DNA from: a virus
Strand: one strand, 5' to 3'
IMG/VR virus record: IMGVR_UViG_3300034093_000266
Coordinates: 1-33,624 of that record
DNA: 33,624 nucleotides
The position numbers and the translations under genes are program-made. This document shows positions 16,382-21,709 of this stretch, piece after piece (position 1 is the first letter of the stretch; each line of letters opens with the position of its first letter). The notes beneath the pieces were generated by a model. It saw only the letters and a program-made list of their open reading frames with translations, made no database searches and was not told the DNA's origin.

Positions 16382-16851
16382 TTTTTTAACCAATAAGACC
16401 AGATGCCGCCGCCAAATACTTTGGCGCAGAACTGAAGGGCAACGATTTCGGGCATCAATCCACCAAAAGCAATGGTTGGGAATGTGATGGAGTCCACCGC
16501 AGCGCCAGCAACATTAGACCCGTTTGATCGAATCACCCATGCTTTATCCCGCAAATAATGATAAACAATGGTGTCGGCAGTCATGGCAAGGGCAAATGCC
16601 ACAAATGATGCCAAAGCAATCGCCCCCGCTGCTGGGTTCAGCAAATACGAAACCCCACTAGCCACCGCAATCAATCCACCCATTTTTAGCAAAAGCCTGT
16701 CGTTTTGCCATTGTTCATGCAGTTTGTCCCGCAATGACAAATCCAGCCCTATCAGCACAAAAGCATTTATGGGGCTAAACCAAGGGCCAAGCCATGCCAC
16801 CAGTAGGTTAGCAATGACAAGGGCGGCAATGTAAATCGCTGGATAAATCAA
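16378..16851 (-). CDS. VUT/YhhQ-like queuosine-precursor transporter (157 aa)
   Basis: Several membrane helices, with the family-like motif FSPINAFVLIGLDLSLRDKL (residues ~25-44), then GLIAVASGVSYLLNP, IALASFVAFALAMTADTIVY and TFPTIAFGGLMPEIVALQF. This pattern belongs to the VUT/COG1738 family, whose member YhhQ imports preQ0/preQ1. The start is TTG 16851: AGGAG is 8 nt upstream and the TTG overlaps the TGA of the TGT-like gene (TTGA). At 157 aa it is shorter than bacterial YhhQ (~220). Coupling to a TGT-like gene strongly supports precursor uptake for 7-deazaguanine modification. Confidence 0.78.
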   Translation of the reverse strand: MIYPAIYIAALVIANLLVAWLGPWFSPINAFVLIGLDLSLRDKLHEQWQNDRLLLKMGGLIAVASGVSYLLNPAAGAIALASFVAFALAMTADTIVYHYLRDKAWVIRSNGSNVAGAAVDSITFPTIAFGGLMPEIVALQFCAKVFGGGIWSYWLKK

Positions 16852-17531
16852 ATCAAAATCTCCTGTAATGGTTTTGTTTCCCAAAGTGGGGGGGGGGGGT
16901 TAGTTGAATCTATGCGTTTTGCCATGCAACCTGCACAAACCTGCTTTTCGGCGTGATGTAACGCCACATTTGTTGAATCAGCACTAGCCAAAGGCCAAGG
17001 GCCAGCAGACAGTCCCAGCATCCTCAATCCATGCACCCAAGGCAATTGCCGCCCAAAGGTGTTTGTCATGGCGTTAAAGGCTTCGTCCATCTTTCCGCAC
17101 CACTTGGGTGTGCCAATCTGCCAAAACTCGCCAGCCGACCCAAAGCAAACCCGCCCCCAGGCATCGCACAGTTCTAATAAATAGGATATTGGCAAGCCCA
17201 AATGCCAGACAGGAATGCCAAATTCTTTGCGGAAAGGCCATGTTTTGACCATTTCCCGCTGTTGCTCAACAGTCCCATCAATCACATCAGGCACAACCGC
17301 CCAATGTGGATGCGCCAACAAAGGTTCAACCCATTCATAGAATCCATCAATGTCAAAGGTCAAGCCACGGGTTTTGGCGCTAAATGCCCCGTTGTCCAGC
17401 ATCAAAGACTGACCCAAGCGCAAGCACCTTTGCAAATCGTCTGGTCTGGCGTAGGAAACGCAAAAATGTTTGCCGCCCATTGTTTCTATGGCTTTCATAG
17501 GCGTTATTGGCGTTCCATGATAGTGAATCAT
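16848..17531 (-). CDS. TGT-superfamily/DpdA-like protein (227 aa)
   Basis: Start at ATG 17531 overlaps the stop of the upstream gene (ATGA). The sequence shows LMLDNGAFSAKTRG (~43-56), WAVVPDVIDGT (~77-87), PVWHLG, CFGSAGEFWQIG, WVHGLRMLG and PLASADSTN, then CAGC. This order of Asp-containing beta-strand ends fits the TIM barrel of tRNA-guanine transglycosylases and their phage DNA-modifying relatives (DpdA), which swap guanine for a 7-deazaguanine base. The coupled VUT-type transporter supports this. A C12 run lies near the 3' end. Whether DNA or tRNA is the target is not shown, and family assignment is by motif only. Confidence 0.6.
   Translation of the reverse strand: MIHYHGTPITPMKAIETMGGKHFCVSYARPDDLQRCLRLGQSLMLDNGAFSAKTRGLTFDIDGFYEWVEPLLAHPHWAVVPDVIDGTVEQQREMVKTWPFRKEFGIPVWHLGLPISYLLELCDAWGRVCFGSAGEFWQIGTPKWCGKMDEAFNAMTNTFGRQLPWVHGLRMLGLSAGPWPLASADSTNVALHHAEKQVCAGCMAKRIDSTNPPPPLWETKPLQEILI
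16888..16899. repeat. Homopolymer tract (G12 on plus, C12 on minus)
   Basis: Twelve identical bases inside the 3' end of the TGT-like gene, encoding its PPPP. With 12 C the gene ends at the TGA that overlaps the transporter start. With 13 C, or a -1 ribosomal slip, the frame runs directly into the transporter without a stop. Confidence 0.9.
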
Positions 17532-17857
17532 TGATGCGCCCTGTCTTGCAGTCGGTTGGTGGCCTCTCGAGTCCGCCAAATTTCGACATCTAGCCTTGAT
17601 GCCTCAATTTCCCAGCGCAGGGTTTCTTCCTGGGCTATTGCCGCCGCCAGCCCTTTCAGCAAGGTGTGATATTCGGGGTCAGCGTAAGCCTCGCGTTCTT
17701 GGGCGTTTGCCGCCTCATAGCCCATTTGCAAGGCATCTTTCATCAAAAGGGCTTTTTTGGACTTGCGAAATTCCTCAAGGTACACCCGCTGGGCTTTGGC
17801 ATCGCCATAGGCTCGGGCTTTAGCGCGAATGTCTTGGGCGGCTTCTTCTGGTTTCAT
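17528..17857 (-). CDS. Conserved helical phage protein (109 aa)
   Basis: MKPEEAAQDIRAKARAYGDA, YLEEFRKSKKALLMKDAL, AAAIAQEETLRWEIEASRLD and VEIWRTREATNRLQD form a nearly all-helical, charged protein. Such proteins recur in recombination/early modules of phages of Proteobacteria. No catalytic motif is seen. It follows the PAPS-reductase-like gene directly (TAA at 17860-17858, ATG 17857) and overlaps the TGT-like gene. Confidence 0.76.
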   Translation of the reverse strand: MKPEEAAQDIRAKARAYGDAKAQRVYLEEFRKSKKALLMKDALQMGYEAANAQEREAYADPEYHTLLKGLAAAIAQEETLRWEIEASRLDVEIWRTREATNRLQDRAHQ

Positions 17858-18705
17858 TTAATCTCCACAAAAACATGAAATTGCTTCTTCATTTGGGTCA
17901 AACATATCAGTCTGTTCTGCTGAATATTTATACATTTCGGCATAACTGGGGCGGTCAATAGCAAAGAATTTGCCATCTCCGTGGCATCTTTTTGCCGCTT
18001 CTTCTTCTTGTTTTATCCACCAAAGCGCCCGTTCTGGCTTTTCTTTAATCAAACTTAAAACCTGAGATTTTGGTTTCAACATACATAAATCACAGTTCCC
18101 GTGCATTGTTTTGCCGTTCATGTTTGGCAATTCAAGATCAAAAGTTTGATTTTTCCAAAAATTGCCGACATCTTTTGATGAAACATTTGCAGGGACAAGT
18201 GGCATATGCACTGTTTCGTGCTTGTTTTCTGGGTGCGGATTTGCACGAAATTTAGCCACGCGCCTTGGTTCATCTGCCCGAATGCCTATAAATGAATCCC
18301 ACTCAGTCCACCCAATTGATCGCAAATGTCGGTGCATCGTTCTGGTTTTCATTTGGCTTGAACAATATCTGGCCCTGCCATTTGGCAAAGTGGGTTCAAA
18401 CCATTTAATTACCGCATCAAAAGGCTCGCCATTTCTACTGGCGGTTTGGTAATTAACAACTTTGGGAATTTTTATGTCATTCACAACAGCAAATTCCAAC
18501 CAAGTAATTTCAACATTCCAATGCCTTGAACAATCATTTACAAATTTCAAAGTGGCTTCTTCTTCTTTGCCCGTGTTGCAAAAAATAACTTTGGCTTCGT
18601 TTGGCAATTGCCCCCCCCGCACTCTAATACTTTATGCAACATATATGCAGAAGTTCTACCACCAGAAAACGATATGCAAGTTGGTGAATCAATTAAAAAA
18701 CTCAT
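17858..18705 (-). CDS. PAPS reductase-like protein, frameshifted at a G8 run
   Basis: ATG 18705 overlaps the TGA of the nuclease gene (ATGA), and the first frame encodes MSFLIDSPTCISFSGGRTSA with the N-type ATP-pyrophosphatase P-loop SGGRTSAY at residues 14-21. At the G8 run (18618-18611) the continuation is in the -1 frame: QLPNEAKVIFCNTGKEEEAT and ~245 more residues, including RARYCSSQMKTRTM, FIGIRADEPRR, GNCDLCMLKPKS and a C-terminal ISCFCG. Full length would be ~280 aa, normal for phage PAPS-reductase-like proteins. Either the run was miscounted (6 or 9 G restore the frame) or a -1 slip is used. The downstream part alone lacks the P-loop. The substrate is unknown. Confidence 0.8.
18611..18618. 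repeat. G8 homopolymer (minus strand) at the frame change
   Basis: Eight G on the minus strand between the P-loop part and the rest of the PAPS-reductase-like gene; a heptanucleotide G-GGG-GGG fits the pattern of a -1 slippery site. Confidence 0.9.
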
Positions 18706-18968
18706 TTCAAAACTCCGATCATGCGTAAAGCCCCGTCAGGGCCATCAATCCTTGCCAAGGTACTACCAGACCAATTCTTAAAAAAATCGTCTTGTAGGGC
18801 CGTTAGACGCCTTTTGGGGCCACTTTTGCATTCCACCAGAAAGGTGTGGTTCTTGTATCCAACTAAAAGGTCAACTGGTAGGCCAATGACCCAGACGTAA
18901 GCGCCAGCGGCCTCCAATGCTGAAATGATTTGTTTTTGGTTGGCATCAACCCTAGCGGCATATCTCAT
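18702..18968 (-). CDS. VRR-NUC/Holliday-junction-type nuclease (88 aa)
   Basis: A small PD-(D/E)xK fold: GLPVDLLVGY gives D33, FLVECKSG gives E46 and K48, and LTALQDDFF gives Q59, in the spacing of VRR-NUC or archaeal Holliday-junction-resolvase-like nucleases. It may cut branched DNA from recombination-dependent replication, which fits the Erf and exonuclease genes on the other strand. It overlaps neighbours on both sides with ATGA. Confidence 0.75.
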   Translation of the reverse strand: MRYAARVDANQKQIISALEAAGAYVWVIGLPVDLLVGYKNHTFLVECKSGPKRRLTALQDDFFKNWSGSTLARIDGPDGALRMIGVLK

Positions 18969-19075
18969 TTTTTAAATCCAAACCAGCGCCGACCAATCTG
19001 GATGCCAAGGCCGTATCGCGGGAAAAACAAAACACCAAAGCCAACGCTGTGCATTTTTTGTACATCGATTTTCAT
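18965..19075 (-). CDS. Very small basic protein (36 aa)
   Basis: MKIDVQKMHSVGFGVLFFPR, then a basic aromatic end (GRRWFGFKK). The ATG at 19075 overlaps the TGA of the upstream gene and its own TGA overlaps the nuclease ATG, so the gene fits the ATGA chain exactly. It may be amphipathic or membrane-associated. Function unknown. Confidence 0.68.
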   Translation of the reverse strand: MKIDVQKMHSVGFGVLFFPRYGLGIQIGRRWFGFKK

Positions 19076-19302
19076 TTTGACCTTTCTTGGTTCATTCGGT
19101 TTCTGAGGTCGTTGGCAGCAGCTTCACCCCTGCGCCTTGCAATGTCTGCAATCGTGGTCTGCCACCAAGCTGATGCCTTGGCTTTGCCCAGTTCCTTGGT
19201 TTTCTGCTGGTATCTCAAAATCCATTCTCTGGCCTCGCTCTGGCGCATCTCCTGTAAGGAAAAGCGCATAGTCAATTGCGGTTCGGCTGATGGTTTGTCC
19301 AT
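19072..19302 (-). CDS. Charged helical protein (76 aa)
   Basis: MDKPSAEPQLTMRFSLQEMR then EAREWILRYQQKTKELGKAK and IADIARRRGEAAANDLRNRM: strongly helical and basic. AGGGT lies ~7 nt upstream of ATG 19302 and the TGA overlaps the next ATG. It overlaps the 73-aa gene at 19124-19345 for most of its length in another frame; one of the two might be spurious, but both starts have support. Function unknown. Confidence 0.66.
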   Translation of the reverse strand: MDKPSAEPQLTMRFSLQEMRQSEAREWILRYQQKTKELGKAKASAWWQTTIADIARRRGEAAANDLRNRMNQERSK

Positions 19303-19345
19303 CTTTTACCCTGTCTAAAAGTTTATGTGCCTCAAAGTAGTTCAT
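19124..19345 (-). CDS. Small protein overlapping another gene in a different frame (73 aa)
   Basis: ATG 19345 overlaps the TGA of the zinc-protein gene (TGATG). The first ~34 residues (MNYFEAHKLLDRVKDGQTIS, AIDYALFLTGDA) look like a recurrent small phage protein. Beyond that the sequence (GTGQSQGISLVADHDCRHCK) is less protein-like and lies opposite the coding frame of the 76-aa gene. Possibilities are a real overlapping gene, or an N-terminal part joined to the next frame by a +1 shift. Confidence 0.5.
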   Translation of the reverse strand: MNYFEAHKLLDRVKDGQTISRTAIDYALFLTGDAPERGQRMDFEIPAENQGTGQSQGISLVADHDCRHCKAQG

Positions 19346-19575
19346 CAAAATGCCTCGTCATCCATCCAATGTTTCACGGGCTTGGTGTTGGGCAACAGGG
19401 CGGCAATGTCCCGCCTAGTAGCTGGCTTCTTGTCCGACCATTGATGCTCGGAACACATTGGGCGCTGGCCTTCCATATGAACTGACCAACGTTTGGGGCA
19501 TCCTGGCACACTGCACATCAGGCGCTGAACATCGTCTAACGGGTCTTTTTTGGTGTCTGGTTTTACAAAGTTCAT
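19345..19575 (-). CDS. Small Cys/His zinc-binding protein (76 aa)
   Basis: CSVPGCPKRWSVHMEGQRPM followed by CSEH gives C-x4-C...C-x2-H, a likely zinc knuckle at residues ~21-44. Small Cys-rich proteins like this often follow DUF1376 replication genes. ATGA overlap with the replication gene (19575/19572) supports coupled expression; a loader or DNA-binding helper is possible. Confidence 0.76.
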   Translation of the reverse strand: MNFVKPDTKKDPLDDVQRLMCSVPGCPKRWSVHMEGQRPMCSEHQWSDKKPATRRDIAALLPNTKPVKHWMDDEAF

Positions 19576-20348
19576 TTTTGGTACTTTCCATCAATTATCT
19601 TGGCGAAATTGGTTGCGTTCACTATCCACACCAGATCAGGTCGCCATGTCCTGTCCTTGGTTTCAAACCCCTGCGCCAGCTTGGTGTCGTTGGCAATGTA
19701 GTTAAAAAACGAATCCCACCATGTCAAACCATCCGCTTGGGTTGCATACCCCTGTGGGCTGAATACAGACGGTTTGGCGGCTTGCAACCACCTTTGCCGT
19801 AAGTTGGTCTGCCTGACCCCATCCCACACCCTTGGCTGGGCAAGCTGTGGCAAATGCTTTTTGTAGAGATTCAGAATGTCCTGATGGGGGCAAGTCGGCA
19901 ACCCTGCCGACAAAGAATCTTTAGATTCTTTTATATGGTTATTGGTTATTGGTTCATGGTTATTGGTTAGTTGAACGTCTGTTGAACGCCCGTTCAACGC
20001 CTGTTCAACGCCCGTTGATTCTTTGTTTAACGCTCGTTTAAGTGCCGATGCTTTTCCTGCCTTAGATGCGGTTTCAATTTGCAAGTGGTAATGATCAATT
20101 TCTTTGTCGCAACGTCTGTGATGCCATTCGTTGTTTTCCAAAGTAAAAAACATATCCAAAATGCCACTCAAAACTTCTTGCTGGTCACGGGCGTTGACCT
20201 TCATTGAAAGTTCAAACAATGAATTAGGTAATGCTTGTTCGGTGTCGTAGTAAATCCACAACAATTTCAGATAAATTCCAACTTCTTCATTTGTCAAAAA
20301 TGAAGTGTCTTTGATGAAATCACCAATGTGGTGCTGGTAGTAATGCAT
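19572..20348 (-). CDS. DUF1376 (YdaU-like) replication protein (258 aa)
   Basis: Start at ATG 20348, with GGAG 7 nt upstream; a 5-residue longer form lacks a good site. The N-terminal ~90 residues (MHYYQHHIGDFIKDTSFLTN, EVGIYLKLLWIYYDTEQALP) match DUF1376, a winged-helix-like domain of phage replication initiators. The centre (residues ~100-145, Asn/Glu/Thr-rich) is encoded by DNA-level tandem repeats. The C-terminal ~100 residues (ILNLYKKHLPQL, LRQRWLQAAK, GLTWWDSFFNYI) form a helical domain typical of such proteins. Probably the origin-binding initiator, using host helicase and polymerase. Confidence 0.8.
   Translation of the reverse strand: MHYYQHHIGDFIKDTSFLTNEEVGIYLKLLWIYYDTEQALPNSLFELSMKVNARDQQEVLSGILDMFFTLENNEWHHRRCDKEIDHYHLQIETASKAGKASALKRALNKESTGVEQALNGRSTDVQLTNNHEPITNNHIKESKDSLSAGLPTCPHQDILNLYKKHLPQLAQPRVWDGVRQTNLRQRWLQAAKPSVFSPQGYATQADGLTWWDSFFNYIANDTKLAQGFETKDRTWRPDLVWIVNATNFAKIIDGKYQK
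19912..19931. repeat. Inverted repeat beside iterons
   Basis: Perfect 9-bp arms AAAGAATCT/AGATTCTTT around a 2-bp centre, A+T-rich, directly next to the heptamer array; a candidate melting or binding site of the origin. Confidence 0.65.
19937..19971. repeat. Five tandem heptamers GGTTATT
   Basis: Units GGTTATT, GGTTATT, GGTTCAT, GGTTATT, GGTTAGT in direct array inside the replication gene. Period 7 is not a multiple of 3, so the conservation is at DNA level. Confidence 0.75.
19970..20046. repeat. Seven 11-bp iterons, consensus GTTSAACGCCY
   Basis: Units at 19970, 19981, 19992, 20003, 20014, 20025 and 20036: the first four and the sixth are close to GTTGAACGCCC, the others degenerate. Spacing is about one helical turn and not a codon multiple. 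A plausible initiator-binding array (origin of replication) within the initiator gene, as in lambda O. Confidence 0.7.
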
Positions 20349-20407
20349 GAAGCATCTCCGCAAATCTCCCAGAAAAGAAACCTCGGCAGGAGGGGAGTTC
20401 TCTTTTC

Positions 20408-20429
20408 GGTGGGGTAGCTACTCCCCACC
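20408..20429. promoter_or_regulatory. GC-rich hairpin upstream of the replication gene
   Basis: GGTGGGG/CCCCACC (7 bp) with an 8-nt loop holding AGCT, between the Cro-like stop and the DUF1376 start. No U-run follows on the minus strand, so it is a leader structure or attenuator rather than a classical terminator. Confidence 0.45.
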
Positions 20430-20449
20430 TAGCCGTGTTTCAAACAATC

Positions 20450-20620
20450 TTACATTGAAAACCACTCAGGACGCAACACCATCAATTGCCAAATCCTTGC
20501 CTGAGGAACAGTTTTCCATTGGGAAACCGCCGATTGGTGGATGCCCAAGATTCTGGCAAGCTCAGTCTGTGAGCCAGCCAATGCGATAAATTTGTCCTTG
20601 TCCATCCGCACATTGTACAT
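20450..20620 (-). CDS. Cro-like helix-turn-helix regulator (56 aa)
   Basis: MYNVRMDKDKFIALAGSQTE leads into TELARILGIHQSAVSQWKTV, a clear helix-turn-helix of the Cro/YdaS type (LA..LGI..SAVSQW), and then ARIWQLMVLRPEWFSM. A start at 20620 has AGGGGT 12 nt upstream; ATG 20605 is an alternative (51 aa). It is the first gene of the minus early unit and faces the plus early unit, with a dyad over both promoters, so it probably represses one or both. A parallel reading frame across the same stretch looks non-coding. Confidence 0.75.
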   Translation of the reverse strand: MYNVRMDKDKFIALAGSQTELARILGIHQSAVSQWKTVPQARIWQLMVLRPEWFSM

Positions 20621-20642
20621 AAGACCGCTAATACCCCTACAG

Positions 20643-20671
20643 TTGACTTGGGATTATAAGGTAGCTGATAA
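20643..20671 (+). promoter_or_regulatory. Early rightward promoter
   Basis: TTGACT (20643-20648), 17 nt, TGATAA (20666-20671): a near-consensus sigma70 promoter. Transcription would start near 20678, ~39 nt before ATG 20717. It drives the plus-strand recombination unit. Confidence 0.75.
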
Positions 20672-20673
20672 TC
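20652..20673. promoter_or_regulatory. Candidate operator dyad over both divergent -10 elements
   Basis: GATTAT (20652-20657), 10 nt, ATAATC (20668-20673). The left arm covers the minus-strand TATAAT and the right arm the plus-strand -10. A dimeric repressor such as the Cro-like protein could bind here. Confidence 0.55.
20653..20658 (-). promoter_or_regulatory. Candidate leftward promoter -10 (TATAAT)
   Basis: A perfect TATAAT on the minus strand, inside the spacer of the rightward promoter; no good -35 is visible. It would start RNA near 20646 for the Cro-like gene. Occupancy of the two promoters should be mutually exclusive. Confidence 0.5.
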
Positions 20674-20716
20674 ACGCCATGCCCTGAATTTCTCGGGGTC
20701 TTTTAGGAGTCTCACA

Positions 20717-20962
20717 ATGAGCAACGCAACTGAAATGCAAGCATTTGACCCACGCGATAATTTTGCTGATGAATATGTTGAATATCACAAAAACAACTCA
20801 CGCTGTTTTACTGGCTTTGTAGTCGGCAAAGACACTTCTATTAAAAAATGTGTTTTGGTCAGAAAATTTGACGGGGAAATTGTTTCCTGTGACATTGATT
20901 ATTTGTACATCCCCTGTGAGCGTACCGATACCCGTGAAGATTACGCTCGTTGCTCAGATTAA
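20717..20962 (+). CDS. First early gene, unknown (81 aa)
   Basis: AGGAG lies 7 nt before ATG 20717, in the leader of the rightward promoter. The protein (MSNATEMQAFDPRDNFADEY, CFTGFVVGKDTSIKKCVLVR, SCDIDYLYIPCERTDTRED) is acidic overall, with four Cys and beta-strand character. No family is recognised. The first gene of an early phage operon is often a host-takeover or anti-defence factor; that is only a suggestion here. Confidence 0.75.
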   Translation: MSNATEMQAFDPRDNFADEYVEYHKNNSRCFTGFVVGKDTSIKKCVLVRKFDGEIVSCDIDYLYIPCERTDTREDYARCSD

Positions 20963-20970
20963 AAATTTTT

Positions 20971-21090
20971 ATGTACACAGAAGACTATGAAGAATGGCGG
21001 TGGGGGCAAATTTTCACCCGCCAATCAAACTACAACCCCGACAACCAACCAGAGGATGACCAAGATGAAACACCCACGCACGATGAATGA
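20971..21090 (+). CDS. Small acidic protein (39 aa)
   Basis: MYTEDYEEWRWGQIFTRQSN followed by an acidic tail (DNQPEDDQDETPTHDE). It lies 8 nt after the preceding stop and overlaps the next gene. No ribosome site is visible upstream (AT-rich), so translation may depend on the preceding gene. A longer reading in another frame over this stretch (starting 20987) looks unlike protein in its first part. Confidence 0.5.
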   Translation: MYTEDYEEWRWGQIFTRQSNYNPDNQPEDDQDETPTHDE

Positions 21091-21232
21091 GGCATTTCAC
21101 AAAACAATTGAATATGGATGCGCCATAGAAATCCATGCTGTGCGACATTCCACTGGCGACAAAGTTATCAGGGTTCTTGCCTTGGTTGCTTTGGTTGTGC
21201 TTTGCCTTGATATTTTTATTTGGAGACCATGA
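21065..21232 (+). CDS. Small single-pass membrane protein (55 aa)
   Basis: Start at ATG 21065 with AGAGG 9 nt upstream. A charged N-terminus (MKHPRTMNEAFHKTIEYG) is followed by one membrane helix (VIRVLALVALVVLCLDIFIW, residues ~34-53) and a stop two codons later. The orientation suggests N-in. Located in the early unit; superinfection exclusion or membrane takeover are possible but unproven. Confidence 0.62.
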   Translation: MKHPRTMNEAFHKTIEYGCAIEIHAVRHSTGDKVIRVLALVALVVLCLDIFIWRP

Positions 21233-21233
21233 C

Positions 21234-21431
21234 ATGAATGCAGACGAACTTATCGACAACATCAAATTCATTGCTGACAAACAGTATGAAGGCGAACCCG
21301 CACAGAACCGCTTGGCCTATCACGTTGGGCTTTTGGAGTCGCACTTGCGTACGCACATCAACCTTGTGGAAACCGCACAGGAATACATCAAAGAACTGGA
21401 AATGCGCTTGATTGCAAAGGAATCGGAATGA
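21234..21431 (+). CDS. Small acidic helical protein (65 aa)
   Basis: ATG 21234 (MNADELIDNIKFIADKQYEG) with GGAG upstream, 1 nt after the previous stop. The C-terminal half (LLESHLRTHINLVETAQEYI, ELEMRLIAKESE) is a likely coiled coil. Its end overlaps the next start (ATGA at 21428). Function unknown. Confidence 0.7.
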   Translation: MNADELIDNIKFIADKQYEGEPAQNRLAYHVGLLESHLRTHINLVETAQEYIKELEMRLIAKESE

Positions 21432-21700
21432 AGATGATCACCTACTCACTTTTGTGCTGGATGGCCTGGGTCACGGCTGGTTGCTCTAGCTTGCCAGGGT
21501 CAGCACCCCAAGCGCCCAATCAGGATTTGATTGTTGACAAGCAAGTGCAGCCGATGGGCAGGAATGAGGTTATTGACGCTGTGCGCCAATGCGAATCCTC
21601 TGGCCTCCGCGCCATCCCGCTATACGCCAAACGCAAGATCAATGGCTACACAGTCGAAACTGTGGTGGAAGTCACCTGCGGCCCTAAATACGCTTATTAA
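21428..21700 (+). CDS. Early-expressed lipoprotein (90 aa)
   Basis: A signal peptide with lipobox: MKMITYSLLCWMAWVTAGC, cleavage before C19, then SSLPGSAPQAPNQ and a short domain (NEVIDAVRQCESSGLRAIPL, KRKINGYTVETVVEVTCGPK) with two further Cys. The product should be anchored in the envelope. It overlaps the preceding gene (ATGA). It lies in the early unit, not beside holin and endolysin, so a spanin role is less likely than superinfection exclusion; neither is shown. Confidence 0.75.
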   Translation: MKMITYSLLCWMAWVTAGCSSLPGSAPQAPNQDLIVDKQVQPMGRNEVIDAVRQCESSGLRAIPLYAKRKINGYTVETVVEVTCGPKYAY

Positions 21701-21709
21701 GGAAACATT

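Noticed and set aside
17858-18705. PAPS-reductase-like gene as QueC (preQ0 synthase)
   Set aside because: The P-loop SGGRTSAY and C-terminal Cys layout fit PAPS-reductase-like proteins better than QueC; no other preQ0 biosynthesis gene is present.
19937-20046. CRISPR array
   Set aside because: Repeats are 7 and 11 bp, contiguous and without spacers, inside a coding gene; they fit iterons.
20482-20724. 80-codon minus-strand frame across the control region
   Set aside because: It overlaps the promoters and the Cro-like gene; the HTH is in another frame. This frame has no ribosome site or recognisable motif.
21428-21700. Lipoprotein as outer-membrane spanin
   Set aside because: It lies in the early unit, far from holin and endolysin on the other strand, and has no nested partner.
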